Below are positions 6,970-15,409 of a DNA stretch of 30,349 nucleotides, piece after piece. Below the pieces are notes generated by a model that was not told the origin of the DNA, made no database searches, and saw only the letters and a list, made by a program, of their open reading frames with translations. Position 1 is the stretch's first letter. Every line of letters begins with the position of its first letter. The stretch covers positions 1 to 30,349 of the forward strand of contig CAJUQA010000025.1 of NCBI GenBank assembly GCA_910588375.1, read 5' to 3'. A program made the position numbers and the translations under genes. The DNA comes from an uncultured Odoribacter sp. (lineage in GTDB: Bacteria; Bacteroidota; Bacteroidia; Bacteroidales; Marinifilaceae).

Positions 6970-9129
6970 TTATTTAACGATTGTCATTTCATTTATCAGG
7001 TTCTTCGCTCCCGCATATTTGTCGATGATAAAAAGCACGTAGCGCATATCGACATTGATACATCTCTGCAAGTTTTCCTCAAAATCGATGTCTCCGGACA
7101 TGGCTTCGGAATTACCGTCAAAAGCCGCACCAATCAATTCGCCGTTGGCATTGATAACGGGAGAACCCGAATTTCCGCCGGTAATATCGCTATCTGTAAT
7201 AAAACAGGTCACCACGTTGTCTTCACCATACTGACCGAAGTCTTTCTTTGCATACAGTTCTTTCAACCGTGCAGGCACTTCAAATTCCGTTCCCTTTGCC
7301 CCTTCTTTCTGTATCACGCCGTCCAGGGTGGTGTAATAATTATAGAACACGGCATCACGCGGTTTATAGCTTTTCACCTTACCATAGGTGAGACGTAACG
7401 TAGAGTTGGCATTCGGAGCCCATTTTTTATCCGGACTCATCTGCATCAAGCCCTCTACAAACAGACGGTCGCCTTTCACGGCCTGCTCGCCCATTTCTCC
7501 GACATAAGCCGACAGTTTGAAAGCCACCTCATAGAAAGAGCGTCCGGCAATTACCGCCAAATCGTTTTTCAGTTTCTTGCAATCGGGATTCTGCACAAAA
7601 GCATTAAAACGCTGTTCGTCCATGAAGACGGATTTTTTACGCATGTCAGCGGCAAATTTCGCATAATCCCCTTTGTATTTCTTGTTGACCAGATTGATAA
7701 TTTCCGGATAAAATTCCGGATTCACCCGGTCATTGTACAACTTATACAAGGCTGCATACAATTTCTCTTCCACCACGGGATTGAAATTCTTATAGAAATC
7801 GACACCCGCCTTTTTCAGATTTTCCAAAGTTTTCGCTTTGTCTTCGGCTGTCGTTTCTTTATCACACCATTTTTCCACCATCCGGTTCACCCGATAGGCC
7901 AATGCCGGAGTTTCCGTACCTCTCAACGCCTCTATCAGGTAGGATTGCACATTCATATATTTGGCCATTTCCCCATAAGACGTTTCCAGATTGGCAAGCA
8001 CTTCACCATAACGGGCTTTTCTGCTTTCATCCGCATTCACCCACTCGCCGAATTCTTTTTCAATAGCCTCTTTATTTCCCAACGTATTGAGTTGTTTCAA
8101 CGCTTTATTCTGCTCGTGGGAATATTTCCAATAGTTGGCACATGACGCATGTTTAGAGGCATATTGTATACGGGTCTTCGTATCTTTCTCCATTTCGGCT
8201 TTCATGATATTCAATTTCACCGTACGCACCTCATAGCGGATGTCATTGCCCGTCATGGTGTTTTTCAAGCTGAAACTGGTAGCAAAACGGTCCGTGCTGC
8301 CGGGAAATCCCATAATCATGGCAAAATCTCCGTCTTTCACGCCCTTTATGGATACCGGCAAATGGTGTTTAGGTTTCAAAGGCACATTCTCTTTGGCATA
8401 TTCCGCCGGTTTGCCATCCGGAGCGGTATAGATGCGGAACATAGAGAAATCACACGTGTGACGCGGCCACATCCAGTTGTCCGTATCACCGCCGAATTTA
8501 CCCAAGCTCTGAGGAGGAGCACCTACCAGACGAACGTCTTTATATATAGTATACAAAAACAGGAAATACTGGTTTCCTTCAAACATGGAGATTACCTGCG
8601 CTTTGGCATCGCCATCCTCTTCGGCTTCTTTCACGATAACTTTCGAAATACTGTCGATGGCCATTTCCCGTTCATCCTCGGTCATGTCGTCATTCAAAAC
8701 GGCTTTCACCCGGTCGGTCACTTCTTCCATTCTATCCAGGATGGAAGCCGTCATTCCCGGGTTGGTCAGTTCATCTTCCATCTTATAAGCCCAGAAACCG
8801 TCCGACAGGTAATCATGCTCCACAGAGGAATGTGCCTGAATGGCACCGAAACCGCAATGATGGTTCGTAATCAACAATCCCTGCGGAGAAACAATTTCCC
8901 CCGAACAGAAATGACGGAAAGGAGAACCGGCATACCCCAATCCTACTATAGCATCCTTTATGCCCGGCTGGTTCACCGAGTATATATCTTCCGCCGTCAG
9001 ACGGAGGCCCATTGCCTGCATCTCATCTATATTCTGCTGTTTCAACCGGGACAAAAGCCACATTCCTTCATCCGCCTTCGCAAAGCTGAAAAACAACAAT
9101 GCACTTATCACCAATACTACTTTTTTCAT
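6970..9129 (-). CDS. S46-family dipeptidyl peptidase (DPP7-like)
   Basis: This 719-residue enzyme has a signal peptide ending near AKA (residue 19), so it acts in the periplasm. S46 peptidases (DPP7, DPP11) cut dipeptides from the N-termini of oligopeptides, chiefly in asaccharolytic or peptide-using Bacteroidota. The chymotrypsin-like triad is visible: His in TNHHCGFGAIQ (H91 by analogy to trypsin), the conserved GGDTDNWMWPRHTCDFS segment, and Ser654 in GGNSGSP. Eighteen residues after the Ser is Gly672 (AFDGN). In Porphyromonas enzymes Gly here marks DPP7 (hydrophobic P1) and Arg marks DPP11 (Asp/Glu P1), so I infer DPP7-like specificity. It lies upstream of ilvE with a 20-bp gap. Confidence 0.92.
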   Translation of the reverse strand: MKKVVLVISALLFFSFAKADEGMWLLSRLKQQNIDEMQAMGLRLTAEDIYSVNQPGIKDAIVGLGYAGSPFRHFCSGEIVSPQGLLITNHHCGFGAIQAHSSVEHDYLSDGFWAYKMEDELTNPGMTASILDRMEEVTDRVKAVLNDDMTEDEREMAIDSISKVIVKEAEEDGDAKAQVISMFEGNQYFLFLYTIYKDVRLVGAPPQSLGKFGGDTDNWMWPRHTCDFSMFRIYTAPDGKPAEYAKENVPLKPKHHLPVSIKGVKDGDFAMIMGFPGSTDRFATSFSLKNTMTGNDIRYEVRTVKLNIMKAEMEKDTKTRIQYASKHASCANYWKYSHEQNKALKQLNTLGNKEAIEKEFGEWVNADESRKARYGEVLANLETSYGEMAKYMNVQSYLIEALRGTETPALAYRVNRMVEKWCDKETTAEDKAKTLENLKKAGVDFYKNFNPVVEEKLYAALYKLYNDRVNPEFYPEIINLVNKKYKGDYAKFAADMRKKSVFMDEQRFNAFVQNPDCKKLKNDLAVIAGRSFYEVAFKLSAYVGEMGEQAVKGDRLFVEGLMQMSPDKKWAPNANSTLRLTYGKVKSYKPRDAVFYNYYTTLDGVIQKEGAKGTEFEVPARLKELYAKKDFGQYGEDNVVTCFITDSDITGGNSGSPVINANGELIGAAFDGNSEAMSGDIDFEENLQRCINVDMRYVLFIIDKYAGAKNLINEMTIVK

Positions 9130-9547
9130 TTTTAACTTTTTTCGTTATTTATATATCAAATCATAATTTATTCCGCAACACTACTGCAAATATATAATTA
9201 AATCCATACAATCGCATTTTTTCACCCCTAATTTCCACCTCCCACAAAATTACATTTACAACAGAATATCTGTATCTATTTTTTCATTTTTCAACTTATT
9301 AAACATTCCGTTTCATTTGCCTGCCAAACATTATTTCTTACTCCATTGACTTTCAAAAAAATTAATTCACACATAATTTTATCTCGCAATATCTGATGAT
9401 TTTCATATTTAATTATAAGCAAAATAAGAAGAGTAATACAATATTGAAGCAATAAATGAAGAAAAATCAGCCAAATCAGTAAAAAACTAATTTTAAAGTA
9501 CACAACTAATCTCGTATAATTGACAGATATTTATCATAATTAAAACC
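9130..9547. other. AT-rich intergenic region, 418 bp
   Basis: This gap lies between the S46 peptidase start and the NERD gene stop. Its left end holds the TATATTTG element of the peptidase. A small dyad, ACAGA-ATA-TCTGT (9261-9273), could be an operator but has no other support. A 70-residue minus-strand frame (9503-9291) is AT-driven and hydrophobic, with no recognisable features, and is not called. I see no clear terminator for the NERD gene. Confidence 0.6.
9187..9194 (-). promoter_or_regulatory. Candidate -7 element for the S46 peptidase/ilvE operon
   Basis: On the minus strand TATATTTG matches the Bacteroidota -7 consensus TAnnTTTG exactly. It would give a leader of roughly 50 nt before the ATG at 9129. 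A clear -33 TTTG at the usual spacing was not found; a TTG lies about 14 bp upstream, which is too close. Confidence 0.5.
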
Positions 9548-10258
9548 TTAATCAAAAACCCGATGCGTACCTAATTTATTTTTTACGTTTCTAATATGTT
9601 GATTCTGAATCTCAACTTCTCCACCATTTTGAACAGCTTTTTGTAATACTTCTATAATCCTTTCTTTACTAATATATTCAATTGGAATATTATTTTTACA
9701 AATAATATCTAGTACATGAGGAAGACGATAGGGCTTAATAAGATATGTCCCTTCAGGTATGAATGTGACATTTTTTATCGTACAATCTCCATCAAAAACG
9801 ATAACAGAATGGAATGGAATATTATTCTCCCACGGATTAATTAGTTTTCTTAATGCAGAAATATGATAGGTATTTTGTTTTATTGGATTATAAAAACGAT
9901 ATTTTTTCTTCCCATATGCTAAAACTTTTGTCCACTGTGAATGAAAACCATTTCCGAATATCCAACCACTATAATCTTTTACTTCAAATACAATAATGCC
10001 AACTTCTGTAACAACAACAATATCAATCTGCGAAAAATCGCCATTACTTTTTTTTACATACAAATCATGAAAAATCATTTCTGATGGAATTCCATATTTT
10101 AAAAGCCTTAAAACCAATTTTCTTTCTGATTTCGTACCTCTTTGGGGATGTATCACAGTTCGTAACGCATTTCTTATCCTTATATAATTTAATAGAACAT
10201 AAAGAAATACCCAAAAAAGCACTATAACACCCCCCAATATTAAACCTTCCATATTCAC
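9548..10258 (-). CDS. Membrane-anchored NERD-domain protein
   Basis: This 236-residue protein has one N-terminal membrane segment (about 5-25, GLILGGVIVLFWVFLYVLL) and then a NERD domain (about 40-150). NERD is a nuclease-related fold of the PD-(D/E)XK class. Possible active-site residues are E46 (GTKSERKL), D79 (SQIDIVVV) and E92/K94 (IIVFEVKDYSG), all in the expected order. The C-terminal part (150-236) has no recognised domain. Substrate and role are unknown; NERD proteins occur as orphan genes, on plasmids and in defence-rich regions. The gene starts 23 bp after the stop of the secreted protein gene at 10282, suggesting a two-gene unit. Codon use is visibly more AT-rich than in the flanking housekeeping genes. 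Confidence 0.8.
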   Translation of the reverse strand: MNMEGLILGGVIVLFWVFLYVLLNYIRIRNALRTVIHPQRGTKSERKLVLRLLKYGIPSEMIFHDLYVKKSNGDFSQIDIVVVTEVGIIVFEVKDYSGWIFGNGFHSQWTKVLAYGKKKYRFYNPIKQNTYHISALRKLINPWENNIPFHSVIVFDGDCTIKNVTFIPEGTYLIKPYRLPHVLDIICKNNIPIEYISKERIIEVLQKAVQNGGEVEIQNQHIRNVKNKLGTHRVFD

Positions 10259-10281
10259 AAAAAATTTATAAGTAATCAGTG

Positions 10282-10968
10282 TTATAAATCATTCATAGCT
10301 TCAGCCTTCATTATTTCACTATTAATTTTATCTATATACCTTAGTGCAACGAAACAACCATATCTATCTTCATACTGAATAGACAAGCAAATCTTCCCTT
10401 TTTCTATTTGCCAAATCGCATTATATTCACACCTTCCCATTCTAACTTCATATATCCGATCTTTATCATTTGTAGGTTCAGAATAACTCTGAAATTTTTC
10501 CGTACAATCAGAAGGTTGACCGTATTTTTGTATTAACATCTCTTTCAACGAAAAATAATTTGAAGAAAGTGAAGACCATAGATCACACTCAGGAAATACT
10601 ACTCCAATACGATCTACTAAATCTTTATATTCTAATACACCTACAAAAACTGAACAATTTCTATAACCGGCAAAGTCGCCTTTCAGTTTTACTAATTTAT
10701 TATCATTTTCCGCTTCTGAAAGTGCAAGTATTAAATTAAGCACTGTTTCTACTTCTGGGTTATTAATTTTTTCAAGTTCTTTTCTCAATTTGGTAATATT
10801 TTCTTTAATATTAGTTGCACGAAAACCACACTGTTTCATTTTTTCAACAAATTCATTTAAAGTACCATCAATAGGTATGCCTTTAAATGTTAAATGTTCT
10901 GATTTCGTCTGTGCTAATAAAACAAAGGTATTTACAATCCAAAGTAATAACAAAATTAGACTCTTCAT
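10282..10968 (-). CDS. Secreted protein of unknown function
   Basis: I do not recognise the function. The 228-residue product starts with a signal peptide (SLILLLLWIVNTFVLLAQ, cleavage probably after about residue 20), so it is probably periplasmic or exported. The mature part opens with HLTFKGIPIDGTLNEFVEKM, a pattern I associate with Bacteroidales hypothetical proteins (FKGIPIDGT, then a GF motif). Residues about 55-95 are helical and charged (ITKLRKELEKINNPEVETVL). Four cysteines (C47 in KQCGF, and those in YRNCSVF, PECDLW and SDCTEK) plus GRCEY and YGCFVAL could form disulfides. It precedes the NERD gene by 23 bp and is equally AT-rich. No TAnnTTTG element was found upstream. Confidence 0.65.
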   Translation of the reverse strand: MKSLILLLLWIVNTFVLLAQTKSEHLTFKGIPIDGTLNEFVEKMKQCGFRATNIKENITKLRKELEKINNPEVETVLNLILALSEAENDNKLVKLKGDFAGYRNCSVFVGVLEYKDLVDRIGVVFPECDLWSSLSSNYFSLKEMLIQKYGQPSDCTEKFQSYSEPTNDKDRIYEVRMGRCEYNAIWQIEKGKICLSIQYEDRYGCFVALRYIDKINSEIMKAEAMNDL

Positions 10969-11262
10969 ATTAATAAAACTTTAAGTGATAAGCTAATCAC
11001 ATATTTCTATATTTAGCCAATTAAATTCATCATCATATTTCCATCAAGTGTATTAAAATACCAAACTTAGTAATGTTATTTTTTAATATTTAGGAAATAA
11101 TATCTCTTTTCAAAATACAAAAATAAGAAAAAGCAATAATGATTACTTAAGAAGATTAAAGACCCACTAAAACAAAATTCAGCAAAACTTGGTTTTACCT
11201 ATACGTTACGTTATTTCTTTAGGCACACAACTAATGAAGAAAATAGGCTAAGACAAATACTA
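10969..11262. other. AT-rich intergenic region, 294 bp
   Basis: No gene, clear terminator or consensus promoter was seen. The stretch separates the stop of the broken DUF1016 gene from the start of the secreted-protein gene; both are on the minus strand. A short repeated ACGTTACGTT occurs near 11204-11213. Base composition is markedly AT-rich, continuing the accessory character of 9130-12450. Confidence 0.5.
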
Positions 11263-12318
11263 TCAACACTGACGACCTTCTGCTGTGCCCAATTGCAGAC
11301 GATAGAGTTCTTTCTGTTTTTCAATCTCAGTACGTAGCTGTTCCTCGGTCGGAAGATAGAGTCTGTATTTGCTGGCAAAAATCTGTTCGTTGCCTTTTAG
11401 TATGGAATATCGGGCAATATCTTTGTCCGTTTCCGAACAAAGCAATATGCCGATAGTAGGATTATCTCCCTCGGTACGCTTCTGTTCGTCATACATTCTC
11501 ACATACATATCCATCTGCCCGACATCCTGATGTGTTATACGCCCAACTTTGAGATCTACCAATACATAACATTTGAGGACTATGTTATAAAATACAAGAT
11601 CAATAAAATAGTCTTCCGCATCGGTGCGTATGTGTTGTTGACGGGCTACGAAAGCAAAGCCACGTCCCATCTCCATGAGAAAATCTTTGAGATGGGTAAT
11701 GATACTCTATTCCAAATCACGCTCTGAATAACTTTCATCGGGTTTGAAACCAAGGAATTCAGCAATTAATGGACTTTTTAGGATTTCCTTTTTATCGGGA
11801 CGTCTTTGGGATATATCATTGTTTTTAGAGACTTCCGGCTGCTGGAAATGCCTTTCATAATATTGGGTGGATATGTTCCGACTGAGAGTGCGAACACTCC
11901 ATGTCTCCCGTGAGGCGTTTTCGAGATACCACCTAATAGCAGTTTCATCGCCAACACGCAGTGTACGAAACACATGGGTCCAAGTAAGATTTGGAAACCG
12001 CGATTTCCAAATCTCAAAATTAGGCATAACAAGATAGAATTTCCTAAAAGCACGTAAATAGCGCTCTGAAAAACCATTTCCAAATTCATGAGTCAGTTCC
12101 TGTGCCAACATTTTAATAAGTTCTTTACCATACTCGGCACGTTCTTTCCCCTGTTGTTCTTCTTCGATAATCTTTCGGCCGATGTTCCAATATGTCGCAA
12201 TCATCGCCGAATTGACAGCAGAATAAGCCGAATTGCGACCAGTATTGATTATCTGCTTTATTTCCCTGACAAAATCAAGTGAGGATGTCGCTTTTAAATT
12301 TCTGGAGAGTGGCTTCAT
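11263..12318 (-). pseudogene. DUF1016 / YhcG-type PD-(D/E)XK nuclease gene interrupted by one amber codon
   Basis: Two same-frame pieces form one protein of the YhcG (DUF1016) family. The upstream piece (12318-11707) holds the N-terminal helical DUF1016_N domain: SAVNSAMIATYWNIGRKIIE, ELTHEFGNGFSERYLRAFRK and RWYLENA. The downstream piece (11706-11263) holds the PD-(D/E)XK half: MEMGRGFAFVARQQ, then DYFIDLVFYN and VLVDLKVGRITHQDVGQM, with D and DxK in catalytic positions. They are joined in frame by a TAG at 11707-11709: DLE-TAG-SIITHLKDF. Relatives commonly have Gln at this place, so a single CAG to TAG change explains it. No frameshift or deletion is visible. Without readthrough or restart at the in-frame ATG at 11676, the nuclease half is not made. 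Proteins of this family occur near restriction-modification and other defence genes. Confidence 0.85.
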
Positions 12319-12452
12319 AGTTTTATAATTAGATTATAAAGTTACGAATTTTTAACAAATTATCTATGCTTCATTGTGCATTATTCTCTGAATTTTACTA
12401 ATATTTTACCCTCGGCTTGCATTATCTTTAGCTGCACAATAATGAAAGAAGT

Positions 12453-13478
12453 ATGATTCGGATTTTTCTTGTTTTATGTATATTATATATACCCCGGCTG
12501 TATGCACAAACATCTTGTTTGGAAATAGATACATCCACATTACGCAAAGAAGCGGACGCATTTCTTGCCGGCATGCCCAAAGGATTGCAAACCCGCCAAA
12601 CAGAAGCGGTGCGCCGTGCCATACAGGGAGATACGGAAGCACTAAATCAAGTGCGTTATTCACGCAATACACCATCGCCATTACCTAAGGGCGTATCCGC
12701 CACTTACCTGACTTCACGATTACGACTGTATACGCCCATGCTAAAGACCGACACTCCCCGACCGCTGTTGGTCTATTTTCACGGCGGAGGATGGACATTC
12801 GGCAGTATCAACAGTTGTTCCCGTTTTTGCGGTGAACTGGTTGCCCAAGCAGGTATTTCCGTATTGGCCGTTAATTATGCCCTTGCCCCCGAAGCTCCTT
12901 TCCCTCACGGGTTAAATGATTGTATCGAAGCCATCAGATTTGCCATGCAACATGCAGAGGAATGGGGCAGTACCAGCCATCTCATCTCTGCCGGAGGCGA
13001 CAGTGCAGGCGGTAATCTTGCCATAGCGACAGCATTGGGCATGCTTTCATCCGACACGATTCCATTGCGTTCTCTGGTTCTGTTTTATCCGGTAACCTTA
13101 GCTTATTCCGATAATTCGGAATCCTGGTTGCGTTACGGCACCGGCTTTGCCCTCGACAGTGAACTAATGGAGGTCTTTAACCAAGCTTATGCCTCTCAGG
13201 ATGCACGCCATCATCTCATCTCCGTTGCCCATGCTCCCGACAATTTACTATCCCAATTACCTCCCACTCTTTTAGTTGCTGCTGAACGCGACATCTTATG
13301 CTCTCAAGGACGGAAGTTCGCCGACCTGTTAAAACATCTCGGGGTAAATATAAAACGCTATGAACTCCCCGGCGCAGTACATCTGTTCATCACCGTGCCG
13401 GGGCAACCGCAGGCATTTCAACACGCCCTAAGCCTTACAGCTTCATTTCTCCGCCCTTCTCCTTCGGAAACAAAATAA
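12453..13478 (+). CDS. Secreted alpha/beta hydrolase, HSL-type esterase
   Basis: This 341-residue protein has a signal peptide (FLVLCILYIPRLYAQ, cleavage near residue 19). The hydrolase body carries the hormone-sensitive-lipase family oxyanion motif HGGG (110-113) and the nucleophile elbow GDSAG with Ser184. The remaining triad residues are probably Asp280 (AERDILCSQG) and His310 (GAVHLFI). The family hydrolyses carboxylic esters such as short-chain acyl or acetyl esters; the natural substrate here is unknown. Exported location suggests action on diet- or cell-wall-derived esters. It is divergent from the DUF1016 gene and is followed by a hairpin (13497-13524) and then the YczE-like gene. Base composition returns to the housekeeping level within this gene. 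Confidence 0.88.
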   Translation: MIRIFLVLCILYIPRLYAQTSCLEIDTSTLRKEADAFLAGMPKGLQTRQTEAVRRAIQGDTEALNQVRYSRNTPSPLPKGVSATYLTSRLRLYTPMLKTDTPRPLLVYFHGGGWTFGSINSCSRFCGELVAQAGISVLAVNYALAPEAPFPHGLNDCIEAIRFAMQHAEEWGSTSHLISAGGDSAGGNLAIATALGMLSSDTIPLRSLVLFYPVTLAYSDNSESWLRYGTGFALDSELMEVFNQAYASQDARHHLISVAHAPDNLLSQLPPTLLVAAERDILCSQGRKFADLLKHLGVNIKRYELPGAVHLFITVPGQPQAFQHALSLTASFLRPSPSETK

Positions 13479-13496
13479 TTACGATAGGACCATACG

Positions 13497-13524
13497 AATG
13501 CGGGCTGTATGTATTTCCCGCATT
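13497..13524 (+). promoter_or_regulatory. Dyad between hydrolase and YczE-like gene (terminator or operator)
   Basis: AATGCGGG (13497-13504) and CCCGCATT (13517-13524) form a perfect 8-bp inverted repeat with a 12-nt loop. Only a short TT follows before CCC, so it is a weak terminator for the hydrolase at best. It lies just upstream of the TATATTTG at 13530, so it may instead be an operator. Confidence 0.45.
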
Positions 13525-13529
13525 TTCCC

Positions 13530-13537
13530 TATATTTG
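13530..13537 (+). promoter_or_regulatory. Candidate -7 element for the YczE-like/rlmN/rmuC operon
   Basis: TATATTTG matches TAnnTTTG exactly, 40 bp before the ATG at 13578. The region where a -33 TTTG should lie (near 13507) reads TGTA, a poor match, and overlaps the dyad at 13497-13524. Confidence 0.5.
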
Positions 13538-13577
13538 CAACCTCCAAACAGGCTGAAATAGAATTGAATTAACATCC

Positions 13578-14330
13578 ATGACAACCAAAGAAAAAATAAT
13601 ATCCTTCCTCTGGCAACATGTATTGCTTCTGATTTCATTGTATCTGATGACCTTGGGAGTTGTCCTTTGCGTAAAATCCTGTTTGGGAAGCAGTGTGATT
13701 TCCTCCCTGCCGTTTGTTTTCTCATTGGCAGGCCCCACCAGCAACGTTCCAGAGTGGACAATCGGCGGTTACACGATTGCCATGAATTTCATACTGGTGT
13801 TTTGCCAGATACTCATCCTGCGGAAAAAATTCGAACCCATACAGCTTTTCCAATTAATCATCGGATTTATTTTCGGTTGGCTTATAGACCTTAATATGTT
13901 TCTGACCTCCGCTCTGGAATGCACCGCTTTTTCGTCCCAATTGCTCGCCCAGTTCACAGGATGTACAATTATGGGCATAGGCATCGCTTTCGAAGTGCGG
14001 TGCGGCTCGGTGACCATGCCGGGCGAAGGAATTTCAATAGTCATCAGTCAGGTGACTCACCGCCCTTTTGCAAAAGTCAAAATCGGGGTAGACACAACCC
14101 TCGTACTCCTTGCCATTGGCAGTTGCTATCTCTTTTTCGGCAGTTGGCAATGGAATGTCATCGGGGCAGGAACCATCTTTGCGATGGTCTATGTAGGGCT
14201 TGTCGTCAAATTCATTGCCCCGCATCTCGGTTGGTTCGACCGTTTATTGGCTTACATTCCGGGCTTCCGGCGTTACCTGTTCGGCCTGGCGCGATTCATT
14301 TATCGCCGCGGCAATGGAACAAAAGAATGA
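13578..14330 (+). CDS. YczE/YitT-like multi-pass membrane protein
   Basis: This 250-residue protein has about five to six hydrophobic segments: VLLLISLYLMTLGVVLCV near the start, FILVFCQILIL, LIIGFIFGWLIDLNMFL, IMGIGIAFEV, VLLAIGSCYLFFG and VIGAGTIFAMVYVGLVV. The pattern, including an early GxG-type loop and the conserved MPGEGISIVIS segment, fits the YczE/DUF6198 membrane family, whose function is not established. The C-terminal tail is basic and cytosolic-looking. Its stop overlaps the probable start of rlmN by 17 bp, so it is likely the first gene of an operon with rlmN and rmuC. Confidence 0.78.
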   Translation: MTTKEKIISFLWQHVLLLISLYLMTLGVVLCVKSCLGSSVISSLPFVFSLAGPTSNVPEWTIGGYTIAMNFILVFCQILILRKKFEPIQLFQLIIGFIFGWLIDLNMFLTSALECTAFSSQLLAQFTGCTIMGIGIAFEVRCGSVTMPGEGISIVISQVTHRPFAKVKIGVDTTLVLLAIGSCYLFFGSWQWNVIGAGTIFAMVYVGLVVKFIAPHLGWFDRLLAYIPGFRRYLFGLARFIYRRGNGTKE

Positions 14331-15408
14331 AAATCACTATCTTTGCGGAAAGATAAACTACACTGTGGAAAAGAAAAACATACGCAATACGTCTCCGGAA
14401 GAACTGACGGATTTTCTGACCGGCCACGGAGAAAAAGCTTTCCGTGCCAAACAAATTTATCAATGGATATGGCAAAAAGGAGTCCACTCTTTTGAAGAAA
14501 TGACAAATCTTTCAAAACCTGCCCGCGAATTGCTGAATTCGGCTTTCTATTTTGACAATCTTCAAGCCGAACGGATCCAATCGGCCTCGGACGGCACAAC
14601 AAAAACAGCCTGGAAGCTTCATGATGGCCAGTTCGTGGAAAGTGTCCTCATTCCGGGCAAAGACAAATTTACCGTGTGTGTCTCTTCCCAGGTGGGGTGT
14701 CAGTTGGGCTGCCGTTTTTGTGCCACCGGTACTCTCGGATTCAAACGTAACCTGTCGGCAGGAGAAATCTTTGACCAGGTGGTGTTTGCCCAAAAAGCCG
14801 CCGAAGAAAAAGGCTCCACACTTTCCAATATCGTCTTTATGGGCATGGGGGAACCTCTGCTCAATTATACCAACGTACTCGCAGCCATAGAACATATTAC
14901 CGATGAAAACGGTCTGGCGATGTCCCCTTACCGCATTACGGTTTCCACGGCTGGTATCCCGGAAAAAATACGTCAATTGGCAGACGATGAAGTGCGCTTT
15001 AACTTAGCCGTCTCGCTCCATGCCGCCAAACCCGATACCCGTAGCCGTCTTATGCCTGTCAACCAGGCGTACCCCTTGGACGAACTCGCCGAAAGCCTGA
15101 AATACTTTGTTGAAAAGACAGGCACCCGCCCGACGTTTGAATACCTGCTTTTAAACGGTATGAACGACTCGGTAGAAGACGCCAGGGCTTTAGCGACGTA
15201 TTGCAAACAATTTCCAGTAAAAATCAATATCATCGAATACAATAACGTGGAAGGTTCCGCATTCAAACACACACCGGAGAAACAACGGGACGCTTTCATT
15301 CATTTTCTGGAAAGCCGGAATATGATTGTCAATGTGCGCAGAAGCAAAGGAAAAGACATCGACGCCGCCTGCGGACAATTGGCCAACAAAGTAAAAAAAG
15401 AAAAATAA
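14314..15408 (+). CDS. rlmN: 23S rRNA/tRNA adenine-C2 methyltransferase RlmN
   Basis: This radical SAM enzyme methylates C2 of A2503 in 23S rRNA and of A37 in some tRNAs. From the ATG at 14314 it is 364 residues, near the family norm. The iron-sulfur motif CQLGCRFC gives C129, C133 and C136; the paired methyl-carrier cysteines are C122 (TVCVSSQ) and C353 (DAACGQL), matching E. coli C118 and C355 in context. GMGEPLLNY is also present. The frame stays open upstream to an ATG at 14200, but that extension lies inside the YczE-like gene and adds unrelated sequence. A GTG at 14365, after GGAAAG, is another possible start and would give MEKKNIRN. It ends 1 bp before rmuC. Confidence 0.95.
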   Translation: MEQKNENHYLCGKINYTVEKKNIRNTSPEELTDFLTGHGEKAFRAKQIYQWIWQKGVHSFEEMTNLSKPARELLNSAFYFDNLQAERIQSASDGTTKTAWKLHDGQFVESVLIPGKDKFTVCVSSQVGCQLGCRFCATGTLGFKRNLSAGEIFDQVVFAQKAAEEKGSTLSNIVFMGMGEPLLNYTNVLAAIEHITDENGLAMSPYRITVSTAGIPEKIRQLADDEVRFNLAVSLHAAKPDTRSRLMPVNQAYPLDELAESLKYFVEKTGTRPTFEYLLLNGMNDSVEDARALATYCKQFPVKINIIEYNNVEGSAFKHTPEKQRDAFIHFLESRNMIVNVRRSKGKDIDAACGQLANKVKKEK

Positions 15409-15409
15409 T

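Noticed and set aside
8149..9135. 328-residue plus-strand frame
   Set aside because: It lies wholly antisense to the S46 peptidase gene, which has a full catalytic triad and signal peptide; the antisense product has no family features.
9261..9273. ACAGA-ATA-TCTGT dyad as a regulator operator
   Set aside because: Short inverted repeats of this size are expected by chance in AT-rich DNA, and it does not overlap the candidate promoter.
9291..9503. 70-residue minus-strand frame in the gap after the S46 peptidase
   Set aside because: It is driven by AT-rich sequence, very hydrophobic at its start, has no recognisable motif and no promoter element.
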